In this document: positions 54,931-63,613 of the stretch, in pieces
How positions within the stretch are numbered: the first letter of the stretch is position 1
How the letters are laid out: the number at the start of each line of letters is the position of its first letter
DNA from: Chitinibacter sp. SCUT-21
GTDB taxonomy: Bacteria > Pseudomonadota > Gammaproteobacteria > Burkholderiales > Chitinibacteraceae
Assembly: GCA_041874755.1 (NCBI GenBank)
Contig: CP102611.1
Coordinates: 992,001 to 1,056,000, forward strand
Reading direction: 5' to 3'
Length of the DNA: 64,000 nt
Translations under genes and position numbers: made by a program
The notes under the pieces: model-generated
Databases searched by the model: none
Told to the model about the DNA's origin: nothing
Seen by the model: the letters and a program-made list of their open reading frames with translations, nothing else

Positions 54931-55562
54931 ACATTGCAAATTACAAAACTTTAATTTTTGACTGTGACGGTGTAGTACTCGATTCAAATAAAGTAAAGAC
55001 GGAAGCTTTTTATAAGGCTGCTTTACCTTTTGGAGAAAAAGCTGCGCAAAAGTTAGTATCGCATCATGTATTAAATGGTGGTATTTCTCGCTATAAAAAA
55101 TTTGAATGGTTTATTCAGGAGGTTGTCTCCGACGAAGAAGCCGAGCTTAATCAACTGCTTGAGTCCTATGCGCAATTTGTAAAAAGTGGCTTGTTTACTT
55201 GTGACATTGCCGAAGGGCTATCAGAATTAAGAGAAAAAACGTGCAACGCTAACTGGCTTATTGTTTCCGGCGGTGATCAACAAGAATTGCGTGAGGTTTT
55301 TGCTGCACGCAAGCTCATCGATTTTTTTGACGGGGGCGTTTTTGGCAGCCCTGATAGCAAAGACCTTATACTTGAACGCGAAATAGCTAATAACAATATA
55401 CAAATGCCTGCTATTTTCCTTGGTGATAGCCGTTACGATCATGTTGCATCATCAAATGCCGGTCTAGATTTTTTGTTCCTAAATTACTGGACGGAGTTTG
55501 AGAATTGGAAAGATTATTGCCAAACCAACAACTTAAATGTACATAACTCTTTGCGATTATAG
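54927..55562 (+). CDS. HAD superfamily phosphatase
   Basis: 211 residues. HAD motif I is LIFDCDGVVLDSN (nucleophile Asp12, acid Asp14), motif II WLIVSGGDQQEL, motif III around GSPDSKDLI, motif IV AIFLGDSRYDHVAS. The helical cap follows motif I, as in beta-phosphoglucomutase-like enzymes. By position it probably removes a phosphate from a sugar-acid intermediate before CMP activation, as KdsC-type phosphatases do. Overlap with the NeuA-like gene (ATGA) supports a shared pathway. Confidence 0.85.
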   Translation: MNIANYKTLIFDCDGVVLDSNKVKTEAFYKAALPFGEKAAQKLVSHHVLNGGISRYKKFEWFIQEVVSDEEAELNQLLESYAQFVKSGLFTCDIAEGLSELREKTCNANWLIVSGGDQQELREVFAARKLIDFFDGGVFGSPDSKDLILEREIANNNIQMPAIFLGDSRYDHVASSNAGLDFLFLNYWTEFENWKDYCQTNNLNVHNSLRL

Positions 55563-55575
55563 AATGCAAGAACAC

Positions 55576-55594
55576 ATCCAAGCTGAGCTTGGAT
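55576..55594. repeat. Perfect small hairpin between HAD and FkbM genes
   Basis: ATCCAAGC and GCTTGGAT pair around TGA. There is no T run. A second palindromic motif, GTGCAC-T-GTGCAC, lies about 20 bases further on. The significance is unknown. Confidence 0.4.
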
Positions 55595-55687
55595 TACCCA
55601 GCCAATTATTTCTGGTGCACTGTGCACTTTTTACAGGCTTGGCCACATTCAATATAAAATCAAAACCATCTAACTCCACAATTTCTT

Positions 55688-56488
55688 ATGACCAATAAAA
55701 ACTTCGATTTTTTAAAAAATGTCAGTCTTAGTTGTAGACGAGTTTCAATTGCAAAGGCTAGTGCATCAGATTTTCTTGGTCGATTTAGAGATATTGTATC
55801 AGATCCATTGAATGCCTATATCAACAGACATCCTCGAGCAGGCCTTCAATTCGGAGATTTTGTTTTTTTGCACAACGGCCTCAAGGTTAAATTAAGGGGT
55901 GATTTTAGTTACTATGATTCATTCAGCGACATTTTAATTATCAACTCGGGTGTCCATGAGCCACTCGAAGAGTATTGCTTTCAAGAAGTTTTAAAGCTGC
56001 TATCAGAAAGACCAATAATGCTCGAGCTTGGCGCTTATTGGGCTCATTATTCAATGTGGTTAAAAAAGACAAACCCAATGGCGACATGTTTTATGGTCGA
56101 ACCTGATGAGCAGAATATTAAGGTCGGCAAGTTTAATTTCGAGCTTAATAATTTCGACGGGTTTTTCATCAATGCTTTTGTGTCAAAGTCAGATTTCTCA
56201 GTCGATAATTTCATTACAAGCAAAGCCATTACACGACTTGATATATTGCACTCTGACATTCAAGGCTTCGAGCTTGATATGCTTGATGGGGCAGAGATTT
56301 CTTTAAGATCGCAGATTATTGATTGGGTTTTTTTGTCGACACATAGCCAAGAATTACATTATTCTTGCATAAAAAAATTAGAATATTTTGGTTACAACAT
56401 TTTAGTTTCGTCATGCTTTGAACACGGAACTACTTCATACGATGGTTTTATACTCGCAATATCACCTAAAAACATGGCTAGGTTTTGA
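55688..56488 (+). CDS. FkbM family methyltransferase
   Basis: 266 residues. SAM-domain landmarks: IMLELGAYWAHYSMWLKK (motif I, with A-Y-W where G-x-G is usual), ATCFMVEPDEQNIKVGKFNFEL (acidic strand and N-F-x-x-N), then RLDILHSDIQGFELDMLDGAE, the FkbM D-x-Q-G-x-E motif. It probably methylates a capsule sugar. Very AT-rich. It is preceded by a 125-base spacer and followed by a 292-base non-coding stretch. Confidence 0.82.
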   Translation: MTNKNFDFLKNVSLSCRRVSIAKASASDFLGRFRDIVSDPLNAYINRHPRAGLQFGDFVFLHNGLKVKLRGDFSYYDSFSDILIINSGVHEPLEEYCFQEVLKLLSERPIMLELGAYWAHYSMWLKKTNPMATCFMVEPDEQNIKVGKFNFELNNFDGFFINAFVSKSDFSVDNFITSKAITRLDILHSDIQGFELDMLDGAEISLRSQIIDWVFLSTHSQELHYSCIKKLEYFGYNILVSSCFEHGTTSYDGFILAISPKNMARF

Positions 56489-56780
56489 TATGGCACAAGC
56501 GATCTTGCTGCTTAAAAATGGTGCCGACGTATTGAAGCCGCGGATATTATTATGCGATTTAATAAGTCATTACCGATTATCGTTATACTCATCCCGCTAA
56601 CAGTCTTACCAAAGAGCCCCAGATCTGTGTCACTAAACTGATGCTATTGCCTATTTTTAACATCCACAACATATTCTTATATATTGACAATTACAGCACT
56701 TAGGTGGTTTGGTTGTTTAGATTGATCTTTTTGAAAATATCATTTTTTTAATTCTCTCAAAAATATGGTCTGGTGTTAAT
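56489..56780. other. Non-coding AT-rich stretch, possible gene remnant
   Basis: 292 bases. Two short overlapping frames can be read (one starting MAQAILLLKNGADVLKPRIL at 56490, another starting MRFNKSLPIIVILIPLTVLP), each ending within about 40 codons. They look like N-terminal or internal scraps rather than genes. No clear promoter or terminator is seen. Base composition shifts back towards the core genome just downstream. Confidence 0.35.
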
Positions 56781-58016
56781 TTGTCATTAAAATCTGTTTG
56801 CTTTGTGATGCCCTCTTACAATCAAGCTCAATTTATTGAATACTCGGTTCGTAGTGTTTTATCGCAGCCGGTTGGTAGCTTGTTTGTAGCCGATGGCGGC
56901 TCGCGCGATGGTACGGTTGCTATTTTGAAGCGCTTACAGGCTGAGTTTGGCTCGCGTTTGATATTTGTTTCAGAGCCTGATCAAGGCCCTGCTAGTGCGA
57001 TTAATAAGGCTTTGCGCCTTGCTCAAGACGACATCATTGGCTGGCTTAATTCCGATGATTTGTATACACCGGGAACTGTCGAAGCGGTGCTAGCCGCTTT
57101 TGCTCAGCATCCTGATTGGCAAATGCTATACGGCGAGGCAAACCATATTGACGCGTTTGGTCAGGTAATTGATCGCTATCCTACTTTACCGCCTTCCATT
57201 GGTATAGATGCGTTTAGAGCTGGGTGCTTTATTTGCCAGCCAACCGTATTTTTGCGGCGGGAGGTGTTCGATCGGGTCGGCTTGCTGGATGAAACGATTG
57301 CTACTGCTTTTGATTTTGAGTACTGGCTGCGTATTTTTTCAGCATTCCCAGATCAAATTGGCTTTATTCCACAGTGTTTGGCACTGTCCCGTCTGCATGA
57401 TGATTGCATTACAGTCCGACTTAGGGAGCAGGTGGCGGTGGATGGAATTCGAGTTATTGCAAGGCACTTGGGTCAAGCACCAATTACTTGGTTAGCTACG
57501 CTCACCGATGAGCTATTATCTCGCTTCCCATTCGGCGCTTCTCCACCCTCTGTGGCGGATCATGTAGCTAGGCTTGCAGACTCACTGAAAGAGGAGCTTG
57601 GGGAGGCCGCAGTTTCAGATTTTAAACACTCATTACAGCAAGATTCTCGCCTGCGCTTAGCACAGCCAGACTGTTATGTTGAAGTTTTTCCAGATGCTTG
57701 GGTTGGGCCGCAATTTCAAATCCGCCTTGGGAAATGGTCAAGAGGAGCGCGTTGGTTAAGCCTTAGCTGCCTAAACTTGTTTGCGCATGGACCACAATTT
57801 TCAATTGCACTCACTACAAGCTGGGGGCGAGAGAGAAAGCAGGCGATCCCCTTCTTGGGGCCATTTAAAATTCTCATTCCCCTACCAGCAGCACCTCTTA
57901 CCGATGCACACATTGATGTCTTATGCAGCTGCCACTTCGTCCCTCAGTTAGTCGATTCTACATCTGATGATGCTCGTCAATTGTGCTTTAAAGTATTGCA
58001 TTATGAAATCTGCTAA
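56781..58016 (+). CDS. Glycosyltransferase family 2 with C-terminal extension
   Basis: 411 residues; the start appears to be a TTG at 56781 (MSLKSVCFVMPSYNQAQFIE) with only a weak ribosome-binding site. GT-A motifs: VADGGSRDGTVAILKRLQ, FVSEPDQGPASAINKALRL, IGWLNSDDLYTPGTV (metal-binding D-D) and CQPTVFLRREVFDRVGLLDE. After ~residue 285 an extra ~125-residue domain (FPDAWVGPQFQIRLGKWSRGARWLSL) resembles a beta domain of unknown role. Codon use is again GC-richer than the genes at 48-56 kb. Confidence 0.85.
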   Translation: MSLKSVCFVMPSYNQAQFIEYSVRSVLSQPVGSLFVADGGSRDGTVAILKRLQAEFGSRLIFVSEPDQGPASAINKALRLAQDDIIGWLNSDDLYTPGTVEAVLAAFAQHPDWQMLYGEANHIDAFGQVIDRYPTLPPSIGIDAFRAGCFICQPTVFLRREVFDRVGLLDETIATAFDFEYWLRIFSAFPDQIGFIPQCLALSRLHDDCITVRLREQVAVDGIRVIARHLGQAPITWLATLTDELLSRFPFGASPPSVADHVARLADSLKEELGEAAVSDFKHSLQQDSRLRLAQPDCYVEVFPDAWVGPQFQIRLGKWSRGARWLSLSCLNLFAHGPQFSIALTTSWGRERKQAIPFLGPFKILIPLPAAPLTDAHIDVLCSCHFVPQLVDSTSDDARQLCFKVLHYEIC

Positions 58017-58120
58017 TTGATCCTAGATCACTCAGTGTAAGATGCGTACCGTATGATCTGCAATATTCGCCATTGCTGATGCTGGCTTATATTTAATTTG
58101 GTTTAGATTTTGAGGTTGGA

Positions 58121-59317
58121 ATGTCTTCTTTTTCTAGTTTTACGCAGTTCAAAAGCCAACTTAATTCATTGCTTATTTTGATGATACTTTTATTAAGTGG
58201 CTGTGCTGCAATGCCTGATCGCCTGCCCTCATCAGGCCCTGGAAAATCCGGATTAGAATCTTCAGTGGCAAGCAATCAAAATCCACTACCGATGGTGATT
58301 GTTGATATCGATCCACAAGTTGCACAAAGCGTGTTAGCGAATGAACAACGCGAATTGTGGTCTACTATTTTTCCAGCAGAGGCCCGTCGGGAAATGCTGG
58401 TAGGTTTCGGAGATGTACTTGAGATTACTATTTTAGAAGCCCCACCCGCCGTATTATTTGGAAGTGCGACAACAACAAGCGGTTTAACCGCATCGGGGGG
58501 GAGAGTTAGTTTTCCAGACCTAGTCGTGAATGCTGATGGTCAGATTATCGTTCCGTTTGCAGGCTCAATTCTGGTTGCAGGCAAAACGATTCAGAATATT
58601 CAACAAAGTATAGAGCAGCGTTTAAAAGGGAAAGCTAATCAGCCCCAGGTATTGGCACGTATAACTCGAAACGTTAGTTCGAATGTTACAGTCGTTGGTG
58701 ATGTCGGCACTAGCGCTCGTGTACCGCTCACGGCACAAAGTGAACGGGTCCTAGATGCCCTAGCGGCAGTTGGCGGCGTTCGTCAATCCGTTGGGAAAAT
58801 GTCCATTCAATTAACACGCGGAGAGCGTGTGTATACGCTGCCCCTAGATACTATTATTCAAGACCCAAAACAAAATATCACGTTAAAAGCTGGTGATGTA
58901 ATTAATGCGCTCTACCAATCTCAGAGCTTTAGCGTGCTAGGGGCCACAGGGCGTAATGACGAAATTAATTTTGAAGCACGTGGTATCTCTTTATCACAAG
59001 CAATTGCAAGAGCTGGTGGCCTGTCGGATAACCGTGCCGATGCACAGGGCGTTTTCCTTTTTCGCTTAGAAGAGCCTGAAGCACTTGCTGGCACTCCGTT
59101 TAAAGATGCCAAGCAAGTGGAAGGTAAAATTCCGGTTGTTTACCGCGTAGATTTGAAAAATCCAGCATCATTTATCGTTGCACAGTCCTTCCCTATTAAA
59201 AATCGTGATGTGATGTTTGTATCCAATGCGCCAGCCGCCGAGTTGCAAAAATTCTTAAACGTGGTGATGTCTGCTGTTTATCCAATTATTACTCTGACCA
59301 ATCAATTGGGTAAGTAG
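58121..59317 (+). CDS. Outer-membrane capsule export lipoprotein, KpsD/CtrA/Wza-type
   Basis: 398 residues. A lipoprotein signal ends in LLLSGCAA (lipidated Cys28). The polysaccharide export (PES) domain follows (MLVGFGDVLEITILEAPPAV, then VNADGQIIVPFAGSILVAGKT), and SLBB-type repeats (NVTVVGDVGTSARVPLTAQS; FSVLGATGRNDEINFEARGI). It forms the outer-membrane channel for capsule, with the KpsE/CtrB-like protein encoded at 41010. The C-terminal LNVVMSAVYPIITLTNQ could be the membrane-spanning helix. A 104-base upstream gap may hold a promoter. Confidence 0.92.
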   Translation: MSSFSSFTQFKSQLNSLLILMILLLSGCAAMPDRLPSSGPGKSGLESSVASNQNPLPMVIVDIDPQVAQSVLANEQRELWSTIFPAEARREMLVGFGDVLEITILEAPPAVLFGSATTTSGLTASGGRVSFPDLVVNADGQIIVPFAGSILVAGKTIQNIQQSIEQRLKGKANQPQVLARITRNVSSNVTVVGDVGTSARVPLTAQSERVLDALAAVGGVRQSVGKMSIQLTRGERVYTLPLDTIIQDPKQNITLKAGDVINALYQSQSFSVLGATGRNDEINFEARGISLSQAIARAGGLSDNRADAQGVFLFRLEEPEALAGTPFKDAKQVEGKIPVVYRVDLKNPASFIVAQSFPIKNRDVMFVSNAPAAELQKFLNVVMSAVYPIITLTNQLGK

Positions 59318-59325
59318 GTTTTACT

Positions 59326-60492
59326 TTGACTACCTACGTTATTGATTTAACTCGTTTGCTTGGTCGCCTCATGCAGGGTCGATTGCCTACCGGCGTCGAT
59401 CGAGTAAATCTTGAGTTTGTTCGGCATTATGCGGGGCAAGCTCAAGCTTGTATCCGTTTTGCAGGTAGATTTTTATTGCTGGATAAAGCGGCGAGCACCC
59501 TGCTATTCGACTTGGTTTTAACCACGCCATCCAATTTCAACTGGCGAGTCAAACTGTTGATCGCACAGGCTTATCTACGATGGGGTCATGCTTGGTGGAC
59601 CGATCCCAACTATCTGTATTTGAATACTAGCCATAGCGGATTGGAACAGTCCAAGCTTCGCAGCAAGCTTGCAGCAACAAAAAATGGTGTTTTTTTTGTA
59701 CATGACTTAATTCCAATCACGCACCCTGAATATTGTCGCCCTGGTGAAAGCACGCGGCACCAAGCTCGTATGCAAACAGTTTTAGAGTGCGGCTGCGCAG
59801 TGATTGTTAATTCTTCAGCCACCCGCAATGAGCTACAAAGCTTTGCATCCAAGCATGGCTTCACATTACCACCAACCACCATTGCCTGGCTGGCCTCTGC
59901 TGATTTGCCTATACCGAATTCACAGCGGCCTCTGTCAGAACCTTATTTCGTAATGCTTGGGACCATTGAAGCGCGTAAAAACCATGCTTTAATTTTGCAG
60001 CTTTGGCGGCAATTGGTGGAGCGCTTAGGCACTAATGCGCCAAAACTGGTCATCATTGGGCAAAGAGGATGGGAATGTGAGAATGCATTGGATTTGCTGG
60101 AACGCTGTGATGTGTTGCGCTCGCATGTGCTGGAGATTAGGCGTTGTTCGGATACAGAGCTAGCATCATATTTAAAACATGGTCAAGCATTGCTGTTCCC
60201 TTCGTTTGCGGAAGGATTTGGCATGCCCATCGTTGAGGCATTTAGTCAAAATTTGCCCGTGTTATGTAGCGATTTACCTGCGTTTCGCGAGATCGCTGGT
60301 GATATTCCTGAGTACCTCAATCCTCTAGATGGTTTGGGCTGGATGACCTTGATTGAGCAATATAGCGTAAGCACTCATCCAGCACGCTTGGCTCAATTGG
60401 CGCGCTTGGCAAATTTTCAACCACCAACGTGGGCTATTCATTTTGCGGTGGTTGATGAGTTTTTGGGGCGTCTTAATATGGGTGAGGAGTGA
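59326..60492 (+). CDS. Glycosyltransferase, GT4-like
   Basis: 388 residues; TTG start at 59326 with an AGG upstream. N-terminal YVIDLTRLLGRLMQGRLPTGVDRVNLEF is typical of GT4 enzymes that begin with D-x-T-R-x3-R-x4-P-T-G-I/V-x-R. The GT-B C-terminal half has VMLGTIEARKNHALILQLWR, LVIIGQRGWECENAL, LKHGQALLFPSFAEGFGMPIVEAFSQ with the E-x7-E contact. It lies between the channel gene and the KpsC-like gene, four bases before the latter. Confidence 0.88.
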   Translation: MTTYVIDLTRLLGRLMQGRLPTGVDRVNLEFVRHYAGQAQACIRFAGRFLLLDKAASTLLFDLVLTTPSNFNWRVKLLIAQAYLRWGHAWWTDPNYLYLNTSHSGLEQSKLRSKLAATKNGVFFVHDLIPITHPEYCRPGESTRHQARMQTVLECGCAVIVNSSATRNELQSFASKHGFTLPPTTIAWLASADLPIPNSQRPLSEPYFVMLGTIEARKNHALILQLWRQLVERLGTNAPKLVIIGQRGWECENALDLLERCDVLRSHVLEIRRCSDTELASYLKHGQALLFPSFAEGFGMPIVEAFSQNLPVLCSDLPAFREIAGDIPEYLNPLDGLGWMTLIEQYSVSTHPARLAQLARLANFQPPTWAIHFAVVDEFLGRLNMGEE

Positions 60493-60495
60493 GTA

Positions 60496-61524
60496 TTGGC
60501 CTCTAAATCTGTTGTCTATGCGTTAGGGTTTTCATATTGGAAACGGCGAACGTTGCGAGCATGCTTTCCTGGGCAGCGTGTGTGTTTTGTCAGCGATGAA
60601 TCGGCGGTTCCGTCGGCGGCAACGCTGGTGGTGTGGGGAATGCGCGATGTAAGCGCCTGCCAACCACGACTTGCATCATTAATCCGCGTTGAAGATGGCT
60701 TTTTGCGTTCGGTCGGGTTAGGCGCGGATTTGATTCGTCCTCTTTCTTGGGTGTTAGATCGCCAAGGGATTTACTACAACTCTCAACAGACTTCGGATTT
60801 AGAGCAATTGTTGAACGAGTTTGAGTTTGATGCAGATTTGTTGCAACGTGCAGATCGCTTACAGGCGCAGATTTTAGCGACAGGGCTTACTAAATATAAT
60901 GTAGGTATAGCGAAATGGACTCGCCCGAGTACTGCCAGCTGTGTAATTTTAGTGCCCGGTCAAGTCGAGTCAGATGCATCACTCGCATTTGGTGCAACAG
61001 GTTTGCGACGCAATATTGATTTATTGCGCGCCGTACGTTTGGCCAATCCACATGCATGGCTAATCTATAAACCACACCCAGATGTCGTAGCAGGTTTACG
61101 TGCGCAAGGGGCAGATGAAGAAACTGCCGCACAGTATTGTGATGAGATCTTGGTTGATGTGGCGATGGGTGCTTTGTTACCTTTGGTGGATGAAGTGCAT
61201 GTGTTGACTTCGTTAACTGGCTTTGAGGCTTTGTTGCGCGGCAAGCGGGTGGTTTGTTATGGCGCACCATTCTATGCGGGTTGGGGTTTGACACAAGATC
61301 AATTGACCATCTCCCGTAGGACAAGGGTATTGTCCTCTAGAGAGCTATTTGCTTGTTCGCTATTGGTATACCCAAGCTATTTTGATCGAGCATCACGACA
61401 AATGATCTCGGCAGAACAGGCTTTAGCTGAATTGCAACATTGGCAAAAACGCGGAGATGCTTGGCCACACTGGATTCGCAAATTGTTCCGAATAATATTA
61501 CGTTACGTGGTTGGCGTGCGATGA
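60496..61524 (+). CDS. KpsC/LipA-like beta-Kdo transferase, single-domain form
   Basis: 342 residues; TTG start at 60496, with GAGGAG about eight bases upstream. Motifs of the KpsC family: RVEDGFLRSVGLGADLIRPLSWVLD, GIYYNS, ILVPGQVESDASL, WLIYKPHPDVVAG, VHVLTSLTGFEALLRGK and VVCYGAPFYAGWGLT. Full KpsC proteins of about 670 residues carry two such transferase units that build the alternating beta-Kdo linker on lyso-phosphatidylglycerol; only one unit is present here. Overlaps the next gene as ATGA. Confidence 0.86.
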   Translation: MASKSVVYALGFSYWKRRTLRACFPGQRVCFVSDESAVPSAATLVVWGMRDVSACQPRLASLIRVEDGFLRSVGLGADLIRPLSWVLDRQGIYYNSQQTSDLEQLLNEFEFDADLLQRADRLQAQILATGLTKYNVGIAKWTRPSTASCVILVPGQVESDASLAFGATGLRRNIDLLRAVRLANPHAWLIYKPHPDVVAGLRAQGADEETAAQYCDEILVDVAMGALLPLVDEVHVLTSLTGFEALLRGKRVVCYGAPFYAGWGLTQDQLTISRRTRVLSSRELFACSLLVYPSYFDRASRQMISAEQALAELQHWQKRGDAWPHWIRKLFRIILRYVVGVR

Positions 61525-62852
61525 AGAATAGAAAATTTCTATTATTACAAGGCGTCTGTTCGCCATTTTTTGCGCGTTTGGCACAACGTTTACGCGCAGA
61601 TGGTCATGAGGTGCGTAAAATTAATTTTAACGCGGGTGATGCTTTGTATTGGTCGGGCTCAGGCGCGTGCTCGTATCGTGGATCGACGCAGTATCTTGAT
61701 TCGTTTATAACTGAGAAATATCAGCAATGGGGTATTACGGATCTGGTGTTGTTTGGGGATCGCCGGCCTGTGCATGTACCTGCGGTGGCGAGCGCACAAC
61801 GCAATGGCTTGCGCGTCCATGTATTTGAAGAAGGCTATTTCCGCCCTTATTGGGTGACATTGGAACGAGAGGGTGTCAATGCACGCTCTTTACTACCAAA
61901 AGATCCCGACTGGTATCGTGAAGTTGGAGCAAGCTTGCCTGACTATGCCGATGGTCAAGCTTTTCGCTCAGCATTTAGTATGCGGGCAATTCATGATATT
62001 ACCTATCATGTCGCGGGCATATGGAATCCCTTGTTTTATTCGGGTTATCGCACTCATGCGCCAGTGACTGCGCCGATTGAGTATGCGGCTTATTTACGGC
62101 GCGTAGCTTCAGTATTTCTTTGCAAACAAGCAGATCAGGAATTGATACAGCGCTTAGCCACACAGAAAAAAACTTACTATGTTTTGCCTTTACAGCTCAA
62201 TAGCGATACTCAAATTCGTGAGTATTCCCAGTTTAGTGATATGCAGCAGGTTCTAAGATTTGTTATGCAATCGTTTGCCTTGCATGCGCCCAGCGAGTCT
62301 CTCTTGGTGATTAAGAATCATCCTTTGGATACCGGCTTGGTGAATTACGCTCGGCATATTAATCAGTTAAGCGGCGAGTTTGATTTGGCTGGGCGAGTTG
62401 AATATTTAGAATCAGGGGATCTAAATACACTGCTATTGAATGCAAAAGGCTTGGTCACAGTCAATAGCACAGTGGGGGGACTAGCGATTCATTTAGGTTG
62501 TCCAACTATCACCTTAAGCAACCCAATTTACAATTTACCAGGACTGACATTTCAAGGTGGATTAGATCATTTTTGGAGCAACATCCAGCCAGTTGATCGG
62601 GATTTGAGCTATTTCTTCCGCAATACAGTTATCCATGCCACACAAGTAAATGGCGGATTTTACTGTAATGAAGGAATTACTATGGCGGTTGAAAATAGCA
62701 TGTACGCATTGCAGTCTGATGTATCGCCACTTACCGATCTTTTGCAAAGATTTCCAATATCTGCAAATTCGCCGCGTGTCAACGTAACACCAAACACAGT
62801 GCATTCGAGCACGAACGAGCTCATCAATATTGCGGCGATTGAGCAATCCTAA
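61521..62852 (+). CDS. KpsS/LipB-like capsule polysaccharide (Kdo) transferase
   Basis: 443 residues from the ATG at 61521, which overlaps the KpsC-like stop (ATGA); a longer frame from 61440 lies inside that gene. KpsS landmarks: FLLLQGVCSPFFARLAQRLRADGHEVRKINFNAGD, split around QRL; DLVLFGDRRPVH, VHVFEEGYFRPYWVTLEREGVN, VVIKNHP-like LLVIKNHPLDTG, and LVTVNSTVGGLAIHLGCPTI. It adds the first Kdo to the lipid acceptor in ABC-type capsule systems; RkpJ of Sinorhizobium belongs here. Overlaps the SDR gene (TAATG). Confidence 0.9.
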   Translation: MKNRKFLLLQGVCSPFFARLAQRLRADGHEVRKINFNAGDALYWSGSGACSYRGSTQYLDSFITEKYQQWGITDLVLFGDRRPVHVPAVASAQRNGLRVHVFEEGYFRPYWVTLEREGVNARSLLPKDPDWYREVGASLPDYADGQAFRSAFSMRAIHDITYHVAGIWNPLFYSGYRTHAPVTAPIEYAAYLRRVASVFLCKQADQELIQRLATQKKTYYVLPLQLNSDTQIREYSQFSDMQQVLRFVMQSFALHAPSESLLVIKNHPLDTGLVNYARHINQLSGEFDLAGRVEYLESGDLNTLLLNAKGLVTVNSTVGGLAIHLGCPTITLSNPIYNLPGLTFQGGLDHFWSNIQPVDRDLSYFFRNTVIHATQVNGGFYCNEGITMAVENSMYALQSDVSPLTDLLQRFPISANSPRVNVTPNTVHSSTNELINIAAIEQS

Positions 62853-63613
62853 TGCAGCAACATATTCTCATTACAGGCGCATCAGGTGCGATTGGTGGTG
62901 CACTGGCGGAAGCTTATGCAGCCCCTGGTGTTTCTCTGTGTTTGCTAGGGCAAAAGATAACGCAACTGGAATCTGTTGCTAGGCGTTGCCGTGCACTAGG
63001 GGCATCGGTAACGGTGAAGCCGATTAACCTACTTGATGTGGATGGTTTGCGTTTGTGGTTGCATGACTATTGCCAAACGACGCCTCCAGATTTAGTGATT
63101 GCCAATGCAGGGATGAATATTAATGTTTCTAATCAGCTTGAGGGTGAGCTTTGGACTGAGATGGATGCGCTGTTGAATCTAAATGTTCGCTCGACTTTTG
63201 CATTAGTAAATGCTGTTTTACCGTCTATGCGGCAGCGTAAATCAGGTCAGATTGCCTTGGTTAGCTCATTAGCAGCGTACTATGGCTTGCCGATGACCCC
63301 AAGCTACTGTGCCAGTAAGGCGGCGATTAAGGCTTATGGTGAGGGTTTACGTGCATTGCTATCAGGCGAGGGAATTCGGGTGAATGTGATTATGCCGGGC
63401 TACGTATCATCACCAATGTGTGATGCGATGCATGGCCCAAAGCCTTTTGTTTGGTCGCCGCAGCGTGCTGCTAAATATATCAAGCGGAAATTGGCCCGCG
63501 ATTGTGCACGAATTAGCTTCCCATTCCCGCTGAATTATGGATCTTGGTGGCTAGCGGTATTGCCATCTGCAGTTTCTCAATGGATGTTACGCTTAACGGG
63601 CTATCGTGTTTGA
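62852..63613 (+). CDS. Short-chain dehydrogenase/reductase (RkpH-like)
   Basis: 253 residues. The N-terminal cofactor motif is ILITGASGAIGGALAEAY, then NAGMN and the catalytic Ser (LVSSLAAYYG) and Tyr-Lys pair in SYCASKAAIKAYGEGL. A hydrophobic C-terminal segment (YGSWWLAVLPSAVSQWML) suggests membrane association, as in 3-ketosphinganine-type reductases. In the locus logic it may reduce the amino ketone made by the oxoamine synthase at 38828. Coupled to the KpsS-like gene (TAATG) and overlapping the next frame by eight bases. Confidence 0.88.
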   Translation: MQQHILITGASGAIGGALAEAYAAPGVSLCLLGQKITQLESVARRCRALGASVTVKPINLLDVDGLRLWLHDYCQTTPPDLVIANAGMNINVSNQLEGELWTEMDALLNLNVRSTFALVNAVLPSMRQRKSGQIALVSSLAAYYGLPMTPSYCASKAAIKAYGEGLRALLSGEGIRVNVIMPGYVSSPMCDAMHGPKPFVWSPQRAAKYIKRKLARDCARISFPFPLNYGSWWLAVLPSAVSQWMLRLTGYRV

